From: Asterias amurensis
Lineage: Eukaryota > Echinodermata > Asteroidea > Forcipulatida > Asteriidae
Length of the DNA: 64,000 nucleotides
Assembly (NCBI RefSeq): GCF_032118995.1
Contig: NC_092652.1
Location: 20,010,544-20,074,543 of the forward strand
Direction of reading: 5' to 3'
Shown: positions 44,606-57,135 of the stretch, one piece after another
Numbering within the stretch: position 1 is the stretch's first letter
Layout of the letters: each line of letters begins with the position of its first letter
Notes under the pieces: generated by a model
What the model saw: only the letters and a program-made list of their open reading frames with translations
Database searches by the model: none
Told to the model about the DNA's origin: nothing
Translations under genes and position numbers: made by a program

Positions 44606-46543
44606 TTTTATGAAAGTCTCCATAATGTAGGGCAGGATGTAAGCTCTTCTAAACGCGTACATCAATGAAGCACGCAGCATTGCTGGTTTATCTTCTATGG
44701 TAAGCACACGCTCACTGAGGTCATGCTGTGGGACAGGTATTTGAATGGTAACGCCATATTCGATACTGCCTATTATACTGTTTCTGCATGGAGCAATGTA
44801 TGGCATTTCCGCTTCTCCGTTAACAATAGTTGGCCATTATTAAAAACTTTTTTTTTAACGCACAAGTGTTAACCTTCCATTTTTTTTTAATAGAAACTTA
44901 TGTATCACTTTATATTGGGTGCATAGTTGTATGGCAGATGATTCATATTGTGACTTGTGTGTTTTACAGTTTAAAGAGGGATATTCTATATTGGACTTAA
45001 TTAATGACATTTGATCATTTCATTTATCGCCTAGTCCCCTCTCAGGCCCCTTAGCAAGTAATTCTGTGGTCCCTCCCCAGTGGTGGATTTCATGGAGCTG
45101 CTAAAGCAGAAATAATGCTTCTTAAGACTTCTCTGCTAAGCAGAAATGAGCCAGTCAACTTATGCATTCGACATAGCAGTTTGGCTTGTAACCTTATTTT
45201 GGTAAGCACAGTTTTGTTGTGCTTAACAACTTTTTTGTGCTTGAGGAGCTTTATGACAATGGACAATTGTTTTAATCATTCATTGTAAGAGGTGAATGTT
45301 GTAGGAGATGCATAGCCCCCCCCCTCCTATTTTTCCCTCCAACATCAAAATAATATCCCTATTTCCATTGGAAGTTCTTTTTTTTCAAGCAACAAGATTT
45401 TAGGCCAGGTATTTTGAAGTTAAACAACAAATAACCAGTACCTGGACCTACCGGTACATCTTTTTTATCAAGTAACATATGCCCTCTTTACACACTATAA
45501 GCCCTTGCCCAGTCATACACACTGTACCATATAAAATCCAATTGGTCATGTTCTCCATCCATTTATAAAAAGGCTGCATCTTCACGATCAAAGTACCAAT
45601 TTCATAGAGCTGCTTAAGCAGACAATTTTTGCTTAACAATTCTGTGCTAAGCAAACGTTATGAGGACACCAGTCAAAGATTGTGCATGTGATACGGTAGA
45701 TTGGCTGGTAAACTTATTCTGCTGAGCATTAATTTTGTCTGATTTCTGTGCTAACGCAGCTCTATGAAATTGGGCCCAGGCTTGTGGCTGTACCTGGGAT
45801 TATGAACTCTCAACCTGTTATAACATGCACCCCACTCTCAAAAAAGTAGCTAAGCACAATAAAATTATACTATCTAGATTCAGGTTACCAGTCAAATTAC
45901 CAAGCCGTGTGTACAATTTGTGACCGGTATCCTGCTCATTTCTGCTAAGCAGAAAATTGTTAAGCATTTGTTTTTGTTAAGCAGCTCTATGAAATCAGGC
46001 CCAGGTAGTAAGAGTGGGTGCACTTGGGCGGGTCGAGTGTTCACAATTCCATGTATAGCCACATTGCCTGCTTTGATCTGGACGGCACAGCACCTTAAAG
46101 TTTGTGTGGGCATGAATTTAAATAAAATGAAAGTACATGATTGTATAACTTGAGTTGTATTAATAAAAAGTAAAATAAAAAAACTGTTTACTCTATAGCA
46201 GAAGTCGTACTGTCATTGTTAAATTCATTGAAAAATGCAAAGCTGTGTTGCTTACTTTTTTTATTTTATTTTCGTCAGAGTAACGAAAGATTAACATAAA
46301 TGTATGTGAAGATAAAAAAACCATCCCAGTTAAGTAATGTGTGTGTGCCTTATATTAACAGTACACTGCTGAGTCTTGTTTCAGAGGATTGCTTAAGCAG
46401 GTATTGCTTTAAAAAAAATAAAATGCTTAGCAAAAATAATCAGGATACCAGTCACAGATGTGGTTTGGTTTTTCGGTTGGTAAGCTTATTCTGGTAAGCC
46501 TACTTTTGTTTTGTTTATCTATTCTTGGTGTGATGGGGCAAAT

Positions 46544-46790
46544 AGCTGGGGCCAATTTCACAAAGCTACTTAAGCAAAAAAAATGTTTAAGCACAAAAAT
46601 AGCTCCCTTGTTTTACACATGTTACTGGCAAAAATGTCACGCCATATACATTGATTGTGACTGGTATTTAGCTGTTGTTTACTTAGCATAACAATTGAGT
46701 GGAGTCTTAGCAGGTAATCTAATTTTACTAAGCAATGATTTTTTTTGCTTAAGCAAAATTGTGCTTAAGCAGCTCTATGAAATTGGGCAC
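46544..46790. repeat. Long family G element
   Basis: Starts GGCCAATTTCACAAAGCTAC, ends GCAGCTCTATGAAATTGGGC, about 247 bp. The interior (ACACATGTTACTGGCAAAAA, GTTGTTTACTTAGCATAACA) matches the copy at 47722-47966 in the opposite orientation. Confidence 0.75.
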
Positions 46791-47399
46791 AGTTTGGTGA
46801 CTCTAAAGATCAAACTTTCAGGTATTGATACTTCAAGTCCCAGGAAGCCTTTTGTTAGGCATATTCTGAAAGCATACAATTGCACCACACGGTGTGTTTT
46901 TCTTTCATTACTCTCGTACAACTATGTTGGAACACCAAGTGAGACTTTGACAATAATTACCAAACGTGGAAACATCAAATGGTTTATGGATGTCAACATT
47001 TTGAAGATGTATAGATCATGATTGATGCAACAGAGTAAACAGTATGACAAGAAAATAAACTTGTTTTCGTAGTCAGAAATTTGACATTTAAAAGGCAATC
47101 TGGGAGACATGGAGTACCACTCCAGTATTCAAGAACAACAGTGTGCCCTATTATTATCTTTTTCAAGAGCTTCTGATTAGCACGGCGCCATGCGGCGCGT
47201 CATTTTGGCGGTTAGTTCAAGTGTAGGCCCCAGGCCTAGTATATAGAAACAAAACTTACGGCATACTGTTTCGTTGAATTTGCCATTGGTTGATCACGGG
47301 CCATTTTGACCGAAACGGTTTCTGGTTACGACCGCCAACAAAATGCACCCCAGTTCATCACAGCCTCATTTGTAATAATAAGTTTAGCCCTGTTTACCC

Positions 47400-47560
47400 G
47401 TTACATTCCTGGGTTCTGTGAAAAATAATCACAGGTGCATTACTCGGGTAGGATTCAAACCCACGACCCACGGTCTCGGTTGTGTTATTCATTTGAAAGT
47501 CCTTGCCAGTGAGTGTTGTACAATGTCTAGGGAGTTTAAGGCTGTGCTGTGTTTGCACGC
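47400..47560 (-). mobile_element. tRNA-derived SINE, minus orientation
   Basis: On the minus strand: GTGGGTTTGAATCCTACCCG (B-box like) after an A-box-like part, then CACCTGTGATTATTTTTCAC, which matches the body seen at 36690 and 53880. Confidence 0.6.
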
Positions 47561-47690
47561 GTCCGTTCGGCCACACAGTGTGGCTCGCAATCGGCTTGCG
47601 TGCGGATTGCGTATGCTCGTGTGCGGCTCGCGTGCGGCTCGCGTGCGGGCTGCGTGCTAGTTGCGCTTGCGACTTACTTGCGGCTCCACA
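47560..47690. repeat. GC-rich degenerate tandem array
   Basis: Units such as GTGCGGCTCGC and GCGTGCGGATTGC repeat with a period near 11 bp. Base composition differs strongly from the neighbourhood. Confidence 0.75.
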
Positions 47691-47721
47691 AACATGTGGA
47701 TAACATGCAGTGATATAATCC

Positions 47722-47966
47722 AGGGCCCAATTTCAAAGAGCTGCTTAAGCACAAAATTTTGCTTAAGCAAAAAATTCATTGCTTAGTAAAATCAGATTAC
47801 CGGCCAAGACACCACTCAATTGTTATGCTAAGTAAACAACAGCTAAATATTAGTCATAAGCAATGTATATGGCATGAAACTTTGGCCAGTAACATGTGTA
47901 AAATAAGCGAGCTATTTTCGTGCTTAAGCAAATTTTTTGCTTAAGCAGCTCTATGAAATTGGCCCC
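47722..47966. repeat. Long family G element, inverted relative to 46544
   Basis: GGGCCCAATTTCAAAGAGCT to GCAGCTCTATGAAATTGGCC, 245 bp, with clear terminal inverted repeats. Confidence 0.8.
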
Positions 47967-48400
47967 AGGTTGTATGGGCTTGTGACGTCATAGCGAGGGT
48001 CTATAGTGTCATACTAGCTCTAAGGCTGTATTACCTTGAGCAAATCTTATAGAAATCATATTGCAATCGTGTAGGATTCTTTAATAGGCATTTCGCCTTT
48101 AGTTATGACTTTTTTGTAATGGGTTTTCTATTGAAAGAAAATACCTGCTGTATATATCCCTACCTCCATGGTAACACTATCCGAGAGCCACTGACCCCTT
48201 GCTTATTGCATGCAGGTAATTACATAGACTTGTCATAGCACTCGCCATAGACCACACTGGCATGGTTACATGGTATTGTTTTATCACATTCGTTCCAAAG
48301 CTTTAGTAACAGACCAGTAAAATCATGCCTAAAATTGATACATCTCTGAAGGCAATTGTTATGCCAGGAAAGCCCGTCCGCAAAAAAGCAATGCAAAGCT

Positions 48401-48787
48401 ATGACACTGGACACCTTTGGTAATGTCAAAGACCAGTCCTCTCACTTGGTGTATCTCAACACAGGCACAAAGTAACAAACCTGTGAAAGTTTGAACTCAA
48501 TTGCCCGTCGAAGTTGCGAGATAATAATGGAAGAACAACACCATTGTCACACGAAGTTTTGTGCTTTCACATGCTTGATATCGAGACCTCCACGCGCGAG
48601 GTCTCGAAATCAATTCAAATAGTTTAGTTACTGAGAAATTACTTCTTTCTAAAAAAAAAATACGTACCTTCAGAGAAGGGAGCCGTCTCACAATATTTTA
48701 TACTATCAACAGCTATCCGTTCGTTACCAAGTTTTTATGCTAACAATTATTTTGAGCATAAATACAAATAGTGTCCAGTGCCTTTAA
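48401..48787. mobile_element. Family A MITE
   Basis: GACACTGGACACCTTTGGTA to AGTGTCCAGTGCCTTTAA. The core GATATCGAGACCTCCACGCG / CGCGAGGTCTCGAAATC is palindromic. It shares its right TTAA with the next element. Confidence 0.8.
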
Positions 48788-49150
48788 AGGAACATTCTTC
48801 ATAATTTGGTAAGAAGAAAAAAACGTCTATGATCACAGATTTACATAAAAATTACACGATCTATTGACGATGATAGTAGAAAACATCCCTGGAAATGTTA
48901 ATGTCTGAAATGTCATGAATTGATGAGAAATATTCAGCTAGCGTTTTTTTGTTTGCACTTGTTGCATGTCATGCAAAATGTGTCGTCGGTTTTCCCTATT
49001 TTCTCGTGACCCAGATATCCATCTGTATCTGTATCGGATGTTCGATCTCAAACTTCTACAGGTTTGTCAGTTAATGTAGAATCAGTGTGGATTACAATAC
49101 AAAGGTGTTTTTAGTTTGTTTTTTTCTTATTGAGTAATGTTCCTTTTGAT
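48784..49150. mobile_element. TTAA-type MITE, family D
   Basis: Left TTAAAGGAACATTCTTCATA, right GAGTAATGTTCCTTTTGA. About 367 bp, distinct from A and C inside but with the same kind of ends (right TTAA decayed). Confidence 0.65.
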
Positions 49151-49508
49151 CGCTTCGCCATTAAACAACCCGCGTGAAATTGGCGTACGTACGACGTACG
49201 TACACAGTTGACCAATAGGGCAGTTTATAATAAATTTATTCAACAAACATATCTTGCACTTCCTTCATGAAATGAAAACTGTATCGGACTACAGGGCCGG
49301 GATGATGAAGAAATACGCACAGTGGATCTGAGGGTATTTAAGGATTGGAATAAATGGTCTGTCACTGCATCTTGCGCACAAACAACACACTTCGTGGTAT
49401 GTGTGTGGTTGTTGTATGGACACTGCTCTCTGGTTTCGCGTTCAAGAGCAAACATGGCAAGTATTATATATTACTTTGTTGCTTCATATTTTTTCAGATA
49501 CGCCTGAG

Positions 49509-49889
49509 TTAAAGGCAGTGGACACTATTTGTAATTACTCAATATAACTATGAGCATAAAAACCTTACTTGGTAACGATTAATGGGGAGCTGTCGATAGT
49601 ATAAAACACTGTTTAGAAAAGCTCCCTCTGAAGCAACGTAGTTGTCGAGAAAGAAGTAATTTTCCACGAATTTGATTTCGAGACCTCAGAATTAGATTTT
49701 GGGGTCTCGAAATCAAGCATCTGATCAAAACACACAACTTCGTGTGACGAGGGTAATTTTTTCTTCTATTAATATCTCGCAACTTCGACGACCAATTGAG
49801 CTCTACAGGTTTGACATTTTAGGCATAGTGGTGAGATACAACAAGAAGACTGGTCTTTGACAATTACCAATAGTGTCCAGTGTATTTAA
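49509..49889. mobile_element. TTAA-bounded MITE, family A
   Basis: 381 bp, TTAAAGGCAGTGGACACTAT to ATAGTGTCCAGTGTATTTAA. Palindromic core GATTTCGAGACCTCAGAATT / TTTTGGGGTCTCGAAATC. Confidence 0.85.
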
Positions 49890-50130
49890 CTACAATGTGT
49901 ATGTCCTCTTTTTTCTTTCTCAGTTTGTTGTGTTCGATTTCAGAGAGAGTGCAGGTGTGTTCGTCTTGTATTCTTTATATTCAAAGTCCTCAAATTTGAT
50001 GATTATTTGATCCGATGATATCACTAGACTCGGGGAACTCTTAACTGTATGTGCAACTAATCTTCTCTAATAACAGCATGTATTTTTTTGTGATAATACA
50101 CATTTCAAAAAGTGTACGACAGTTCGCATG

Positions 50131-50359
50131 TTGAAGGCACTGGGCACCTTTGGTAATCATCAAAGACCAGTATTCTCACTTGGTGTATCTCAAACGTATG
50201 CATACAAAAATAACAAATCTGTGAAAACAGATCATCGAAATTGCAACAAAATAATGTTTTATCTTCAACAGCTCCTGTTGTTTGTTATAATATACCTGGT
50301 TTTGATGATAATGTTTTATTGGAGCCGACCCGTTACCAAAGTGTCCAGTGGCTTTAAAC
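50131..50359. mobile_element. Family A MITE, internally deleted
   Basis: Left TTGAAGGCACTGGGCACCTT, right CAAAGTGTCCAGTGGCTTTAA. Only 229 bp, as the palindromic core is missing. Confidence 0.7.
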
Positions 50360-50782
50360 CAGCCATTTTATAATACACTTTTGTATCATAATTGAAATTT
50401 TATACTGTTTGAAAATATATTCGTTTTTATGTGTTCATATAATTATCATTAATTAGAGTGAAGTTTGGACTTTGAATAATTTATTTAATTAACAAGGTGG
50501 AACTGGTCAATATTAAGCACACGAACAGCGGTAATTGCGCACTCGGTTTTATTTGACATTATGCGCGTGCAAGGACGATGCTAATTTTGTGTGTGCATCT
50601 TCTTTGGCATTCAAACCGAGGACTTGGAGGTTATAACAAAAGGGATCCGGGAAAAAGTCACACCGAGGACGTCCTCGATTTGATTTCGTGTACAAAACCA
50701 ATAGGGACGTCTGAAAAATAAACTATGTTGCCACAAGTGTGGTCCTTTTATTTGATTTAAAACTAAATATCCTTAAAGGCGC

Positions 50783-51345
50783 TTAAAGGCACTCTGGACA
50801 CTGTATTGGTATATTAATACTCACAATATTTGTTAGTATAAAAACTTACTTGGTAACGAGCAATGAAAAACTGTTAATAGTATAAAACATTGTGCAAAAT
50901 ATATCCCTCGTAGAAACGTATTTTTTGAGATAGAAGAAATTTTCAGTAAAATATTGGAATTGATTTCGAGACCTCATGTGTGAGGTCTCGAAATCAAGCA
51001 GGTCACAAAATCAAGCATCTGAAAGCACACAACTTCGTGTGGCAAGGGTGTTTTTTCTTCCGTTATTATCTCGCAACTTTGACGACCAATTGAGTTCAAG
51101 TCTCACAGGTTTGTTATTTTGTGCCTTTGCTGAGATACGCAAATGAACGAAAAAACACCCTTGTTGCACAACAACATACGTGTGCTTTCAGATGCCTGAA
51201 AAGGGGCTTCAGGTCGCACCTTAAGTCTTGTTAGATTACAATACTAACTTTGTGAGAAGTTACCTCATTCTAAAAAAAACATCGTTTCTCACAATGCTCC
51301 ATACTGTCAACAGCTATCCTTTGCTCGTTACCAAATAAGTTTTTT
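50783..51345. mobile_element. Two family A pieces in opposite orientation
   Basis: The first, from TTAAAGGCACTCTGGACACT to about 51140, contains GATTTCGAGACCTCATGTGT / GAGGTCTCGAAATC. A second, inverted piece runs from 51145 (CGAAAAAACACCCTTGTTGC) to AAATAAG at 51345. Confidence 0.65.
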
Positions 51346-52326
51346 TAGACAAAATATTAATAAAGGAAAGGTGGGGTTATAGGTTGATCGTTATTCCGAT
51401 CAGGAATCTATGCAGGAATTCTTTGGATTGGAAGGTGTAAGCATTGCGCACGGATAAATTGAATCTGTTTTATGCTTCTTCTTCTTCTTGGTATCTTATC
51501 TATCCATAAGGTCTCTAAGGGGACATGTGATTAATATTTGTTTGCTTACGGAAACCGGTGTATGCATATACCTCATTACATTTGCTAGAAGCAACAGAAA
51601 TAAGCAATAATTGAACCTTTTTTTTTATATAACAAAATGTGATCAAAATGCATGAGATTTTATAGATGCAAGAAAAACAGGGGGGTAGAGCTGACTGGAT
51701 TTGAGATTTCCATGAATTCAAATTGTGACCAAGCTGTCACAAGACGTAGACATCAATTTCAAAAAGCGAGGATTCTCAATTTGATTAATTTATTATTGAT
51801 ATTAATTTGTCCACTTTGTTTGTGATCATACATTTGCGTGCGCCATCAACTCATCTTCGGAGTTGTTACCCTTCAGATTTTCTTTTCTTCAACTTCAGAC
51901 ATAATGGGACGAGGGTCACCTTGCCGCGGGCCTATAGCGAAAGCGTTTGTAGCTTGAGTACGGGCATAAAGCCTATTTTTGCCGACTATAAAACAGTAGG
52001 CATGCACTCGCAAAGCATCCCTTCCTACCACCCACCCCCCCCCCCCCCCCTTTTCAACACACACACGTTGTGTTTTACCATTGCGCTATATTTCTATAAA
52101 GGAAACATATTGTATTTTCTGTTGTTCCTGAAGCAATCCCTATTGGTTTTGTACACAAATGACTAGTTATGAAAACAAAGAACCGACCATTAAGGACCGT
52201 CCTATTGTCCCTATTGAAAAATTTCCTCGGAGGGTATAGGCCATACAAACCCACACACCCAAACTTCAATTGAATTGAACTCATTGTACAATATAATATG
52301 GTTGTGTTTCTTATTGTTTTCCTTAA

Positions 52327-53295
52327 ATGCAGAGTAACTACACTGTGAACGTTTCTCCATACGTTCGAGCATTGGACATCACCATCATAATCGCCGGTTT
52401 CCTGGGCAACTCATTAGTGTGCGCAGTGTTTCTCTCCAAATCTAATGCATTCCACAGCACAACCAACAAGCTCATTCTCCATCAATCCATAATCGATCTG
52501 ATCGCGATCATAATATTCCTCATCGCTAGGGTCATTGTTCATCCAGACGTTCAGGAGATCCCATCCGGGTCGATCTCGGCCCAGCTCTTCTGCAAGTTCT
52601 GGTACAATGACTTCATTATGTGGGGTGTCTTCTACGCCTCTACCTTTAATCTGGTCCTAATAGCCTTCGAGAGGTACGCAGCCTCCTGCCAGCTCATCTG
52701 GTACCGCAACTTTCGCCTGAGAGGTATCGCCAAGTTCGGCTTCCTCGCCCCCTGGATATTGGGGTTCGGCTCGCAGTCGTACATTGTGATTTTCACCTAC
52801 TACACGGACGGCGTGTGTTGGGTGATCTGGCCCGCTGAAGCTGCTCAACAGGTGGGTGGCGTGATCGTCTTCTCATTTGAGTTCTTATTTCCGATCATCA
52901 CAATGACGTGGTGCTACTCCAAGGTGATTCTTCTCTTACGGAAAAGAGAGAAAGCGAACCAGGCGGTTCTTCGGCAAGATAACATCTTCAGGCGCAGTAA
53001 GAATGTCGTGACCACCCTGGTGACCATCACCATTGCTTATGTCGTCTGTTGGATGCCGACGGAGATGATGTATCTTACCTTCAACCTAGGGCTGGTTGTA
53101 TATTACGGAGGAAATGTCTATTACATCTTCGCTGTACTGACCACACTGAACTTGGTGGTAAACCCATGCATCTACACATGTAAATACAAACAATTCCGGA
53201 AAATTTTAAGGGGTCTGGTCTGCCGGCTGCAGTGGGGCAGAAACGAAGTGAGCGACATTCACCCGCGTCTTCAGCAGATGAGGCATATACCTTAA
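52327..53295 (+). CDS. Class A (rhodopsin-like) orphan G protein-coupled receptor, 322 aa
   Basis: Seven hydrophobic segments lie at about residues 17-37, 48-70, 92-116, 136-157, 176-200, 228-249 and 262-284. Class A landmarks are present: GN at 27-28 in TM1, D57 in TM2, ERY (115-117) for DRY at the end of TM3, C89 and C164 for the extracellular disulfide, CWMP (241-244) in TM6, and NPCIY (279-283) in TM7. N-glycosylation motifs NYT and NVS lie in the short N-terminus. The tail ends RHIP, and ATTAAA at 53407-53412 could be a polyadenylation signal. The ligand cannot be told; short-loop peptide receptors and echinoderm-expanded orphan receptors are the nearest impression. The ORF starts in TTTTCCTTAAATGCAG, which is also a fine 3' splice site, so the true first residues may come from an unseen upstream exon. 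Confidence 0.9.
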   Translation: MQSNYTVNVSPYVRALDITIIIAGFLGNSLVCAVFLSKSNAFHSTTNKLILHQSIIDLIAIIIFLIARVIVHPDVQEIPSGSISAQLFCKFWYNDFIMWGVFYASTFNLVLIAFERYAASCQLIWYRNFRLRGIAKFGFLAPWILGFGSQSYIVIFTYYTDGVCWVIWPAEAAQQVGGVIVFSFEFLFPIITMTWCYSKVILLLRKREKANQAVLRQDNIFRRSKNVVTTLVTITIAYVVCWMPTEMMYLTFNLGLVVYYGGNVYYIFAVLTTLNLVVNPCIYTCKYKQFRKILRGLVCRLQWGRNEVSDIHPRLQQMRHIP

Positions 53296-53879
53296 TAAGA
53301 CACTTCGAAAACTACATCAAAGACAAGTTCCCAAAAGTAAACATCTCGGAGCAAAGTTCATACACACAATTCCTCCGTGAGATGTGAAGATTCATATGTT
53401 GTTGATATTAAAATGTGTAAAATCACAGTTGAGAGTCGCTCTGACAAACCAAACATCTCCGCACCAAAGTGTTAATAGGGTTTAACCATGGAGTTATTCC
53501 TCCATGGTTAAACCCATCTTTCACGAAACGATGCCTTTTTAGATGTTTTTGATGTTTACAAATGTTGCACTCTATATGGAAGGGTATATAATGCAATGAC
53601 ACTTTACACATTTTTATGGCGAGGATAAATACTTGATATTTCCCCCCGACTGTCATGAGGACGCTATCCGTACGTTGCAAAATGAGTACATCGCCAAATT
53701 GAGTTTGTTATAAGTTTAGGCCCACTAGTTGCTGTGCTTATTTATTTGCGGGTTTCACTTTGTTGAGGACTATACGTTTGAAAGCTCTGGTGTTGATACC
53801 TTCCGGAAGTTATCTCTTCTGATGAGTGTGTACACTCAATAATAACACAGAGAAAGATCACGCACTGAAACAATAAGTC

Positions 53880-54010
53880 GAGTAACATGCCTGTGATATT
53901 TTTTCACAGGACTCGGGAAAGTACTGAGTATACAGTGCTAACACACATCGGTGTACGGGTAAAAAAACCAAAATTAATATTCTTTATCCCCGATGCAAAT
54001 TTAACATCTA
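53880..54010. mobile_element. SINE body fragment
   Basis: AGTAACATGCCTGTGATATT, TTCACAGGACTCGGGAAAGT, ACAGTGCTAACACACATCGG and TATTCTTTATCCCCGATGCA, closely matching 36690-36830. Confidence 0.6.
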
Positions 54011-56506
54011 TAATAAGTCTCCACTTGTCGACTGTTTATTCCATATTTTTATGTCCATACAAAAAAACCAACATTTTTAGTGCCCAGTGTCATAAAGCTG
54101 TTAAGCAGAAAATACCGCTTGACAAGTTTCTCGGCTAAGCACAACATGAGTGGGGTACCGGTCGTAAACTTTATGGAATGTTGGCCGGTAACTGTTGTTG
54201 ATAAGCAATATTTTGGGCAATGGGCCCAATTTCATAACGCGGCTAAGCGGCCGATTTTGTGCTAACTGTGCGATTTCCATTACACAGCGCTGCTAACCGT
54301 AAGCACATAAAAGGTATCCCTATAACCTTCCGTTCCAGTGCTTACCGCACAAAAATAAATGACGTCACAATTCAAATCCATGGTTAAACGCGCATATGAC
54401 CGCCAAACTTTTCTGCTAACCTGTGAAATACGCTTGCACCTTAGTGTAAGGGAGGTGTCTAGACCCTTTGAAATTACTTACATTTATAGCACTGCTTCAT
54501 TCTTACATGTTTTGTATACTGCCATTCCAATTACACATCATAATTTCATCCCCTAGTTAGGCATACTACTTCCCACTATAGACCTATAGGTGTGTTATAC
54601 ATGAAACAGCAGCAGGGTCAAACTAAGGTCAAAGCCAAACTTCATTAGCACAAACCCAAGTTGAAACAAAGGATTTCCAAACATGTACTTCATGATGTTA
54701 TAATTTATTAACCTATGGCATTCAGACATTTGTCTAACTACCTATTTTACTAAATATAAAATAATAATACATTTTTTACTGAGGGTTTAACTGTCATAGA
54801 AGTTGTAATTAAAAGGAGAAAAAGTAAGCTGCACAAACTACATGTTTACTTCTATACTTTGGATTTGCCTAGTAACAACGGGCTCCAGGCCACTGCCTGC
54901 CCCGACTTCACAGGTAAAGTTGCTTTATTTTTAATCCCATTTTAAACTTATTATTTCTCCATTTTATACTTAGAGTTTCACAAAGTGATTTATCTCATTT
55001 TTACAGAAAATTATTATAGATTTGTTTAATGATACTTGTGGAATTTTAGAGGCTTGTGAAAAGAGTGTATTTTTGAGATGGAAAATTGCCATGAAATATA
55101 GAAAATGGTACTTTTGAGAAGTACATAGTGTTTGTACTGCTGGCATATGTGTTATGGCCATGTGTAGTACTTGCAATGTGCTAATTAAGTAATGGGTTTT
55201 TGGTTAAATTCTTGTTGGCCTAATTTCAAGATAATAAGCTTTAGTACATGTCTCTTGTTCTTAAAATGAGCAACCATAAATTCTGGAAATGTAAACTCAG
55301 CAATTGCTTAGATACTGCTGGTGGATTTGTGCTTTTGGGGTGGGTTTGCTGCGCCGCTTGGTTGTTGCTAAAGAAATGCCTAACTGAGGGTTTGTTTCTG
55401 CCATATGTCTTTACACAGTTGCTGAGTAGTGTAAGCAAAAGTAAAACTGTGAATAATTATAATTAATAATTCCTTTTTGTTATCACTGCCTGCCCTGACT
55501 TCACAGGCGCAGGTTCGTCACAGATGAGAATAAATCTCCTAAACCTGAGAGCTGTCATTTAAAGAGAAGATTCCAAAGCCCTTCATTGAACCTGTGTGCC
55601 ATCCCCCTCCCTCAAGATTATCAACAAGTCCCGAAAGCACACTTCTCACATTAGCAAATTGTTCTGCTACAGTAAGCACGAAAATGTGCTTACCGTTAAG
55701 CAGCGCCATGAAATTGGGCCCCGTTCACTATACCTGTAAAGGGGCTGGTACTGGTTTCCTTCTAGATTCTATTCTACCGGGTGTCTCAAAAAAACTATAC
55801 ACTTTTGAAATGGCTGCCGAATAAAAAATATACGATTCTGGGGCAAAATGTTTATGTGTATGGATAGCTAATGGTCTCAACTTTCATATGACACCGAAAA
55901 GTCAGGAAAATAATTCATGCCCTGGGTGAGTACTGCTCACTTTTGTGAAGGGTATAAAAATAGGCTGCGCAGGAATTGGCCTTTCATAATAAATTCATGA
56001 TCAAATGCGATCAGTTTGGGTTTGCTGAGTGAATTTTATGGTTTATTAAACCATTTTTTTGTTTACTTCATGAGTGAACAGGAATTGCTTTTTGTTTCTT
56101 GTAGCATTGAAACTCTCCCTGGTATACTCAGTGGTGTGATCACGGAAGTCAGGATGGGGTGATGGTACATGTTGCAACTTCCATGTTACAAACTGTGTTT
56201 TTTTTTACATCTGTGACTTTGAATAAAAACCTTCACCACATTTCAGCTATTGTAAGATGAGTTGAACATTTCATTTTTTTTCGTATTTTATTGCGTTATA
56301 TCGCCGTATTTTATTGCGTTATATCGCCGTACTATGATAATGTTGGGACTGCTCGAATCAGCAATAAACGAGTATAATTCACAATTAATGTGCCCTAATT
56401 AGAAAATAAGTAATTAAAACAAGGTCTCAACTCACCTGAAAAAAACTTGGACCTCGGACGTCGTGCCTTGCGTCTTTGCCCCGTAGAATGATATCTCAAT
56501 AAAAAA

Positions 56507-56780
56507 CGGCGATTATAACGCAATAAATAGTACTGCGATATAAGGCAAAAAAATACGGCGATATAACGCACTAGTACGGCGATATAACGCAATAGTACGG
56601 CGATATAACGCAATAGTACAGCGATATAACGCAATAGTACGGCGATATAACGCAATAGTATGGCGATATAACGCGATAAAATACGGCGATATAACACGGC
56701 GATATAACGCAATAAAATATGGCGATATAACGCAATAGTACGGCGATATAACGCAATAGTATGGCGATATATCGCCGTAA
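56507..56780. repeat. Minisatellite, 21-bp unit ggcgatataacgcaatagtac
   Basis: About a dozen head-to-tail copies, some shortened. Because 21 is a multiple of 3, several frames stay open across it and give spurious repetitive proteins with LYRRTIA-like units. Related units also occur singly at 56285-56330, 57390-57430 and 57735-57800. Confidence 0.92.
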
Positions 56781-56783
56781 AAT

Positions 56784-57135
56784 AAAACAAGAGTTCTCTT
56801 GGAATTGGCGGATATGAGCCACCGTAATATCGCCATAGTAGGCTATACGATTGCATTATATCACCGTATTTATTGCGTTTTATCTTCAAGTACGCGCTAA
56901 TCATCCAATCAGATTGGCAGAATGGAGTGGTGCTAAAAACCTATAATGCACGGCTAATATCACTTCCATGCCTAAAATAAAACAAGAGTTCTCTAGGAAT
57001 TGGCGGATATGAGCCACCGTAATATCGCCATAGTAGGCTATACGGTTGCATTATATCACCGTATTTATTGCGTTTTATCTTCAAGTACGCGCTAATCATC
57101 CAATCAGATTGGCAGAATGGAGTGGTGAGAAAAAC
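56784..57135. repeat. Direct duplication, about 165-bp block
   Basis: The block starting AAAACAAGAGTTCTCTTGGA and running through GAGCCACCGTAATATCGCC to CAGATTGGCAGAATGGAGTG occurs at 56787-56943 and again at 56979-57125, almost identical, so the duplication is recent. Confidence 0.9.

Larger units (their letters stand above)
43527..52326. other. Gene-poor region between SLC25A42 and the GPCR
   Basis: About 8.8 kb without a recognised exon. It begins with the SLC25A42 3' UTR. Listed repeats occupy much of it: family F (44322-44605), many family G elements (45080-46005, 46544-46790, 47722-47966), a GC-rich array (47560-47690) and several TTAA elements (48401-51345). 51360-52320 is unstructured apart from a C run at 52030. 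Confidence 0.6.

Noticed and set aside
56395-56904. Open frame of 169 codons with repeated tyrosine/isoleucine-rich units
   Set aside because: It lies over the 21-bp minisatellite, whose period is a multiple of 3; several frames are open at once, as expected of a repeat and not of a gene.
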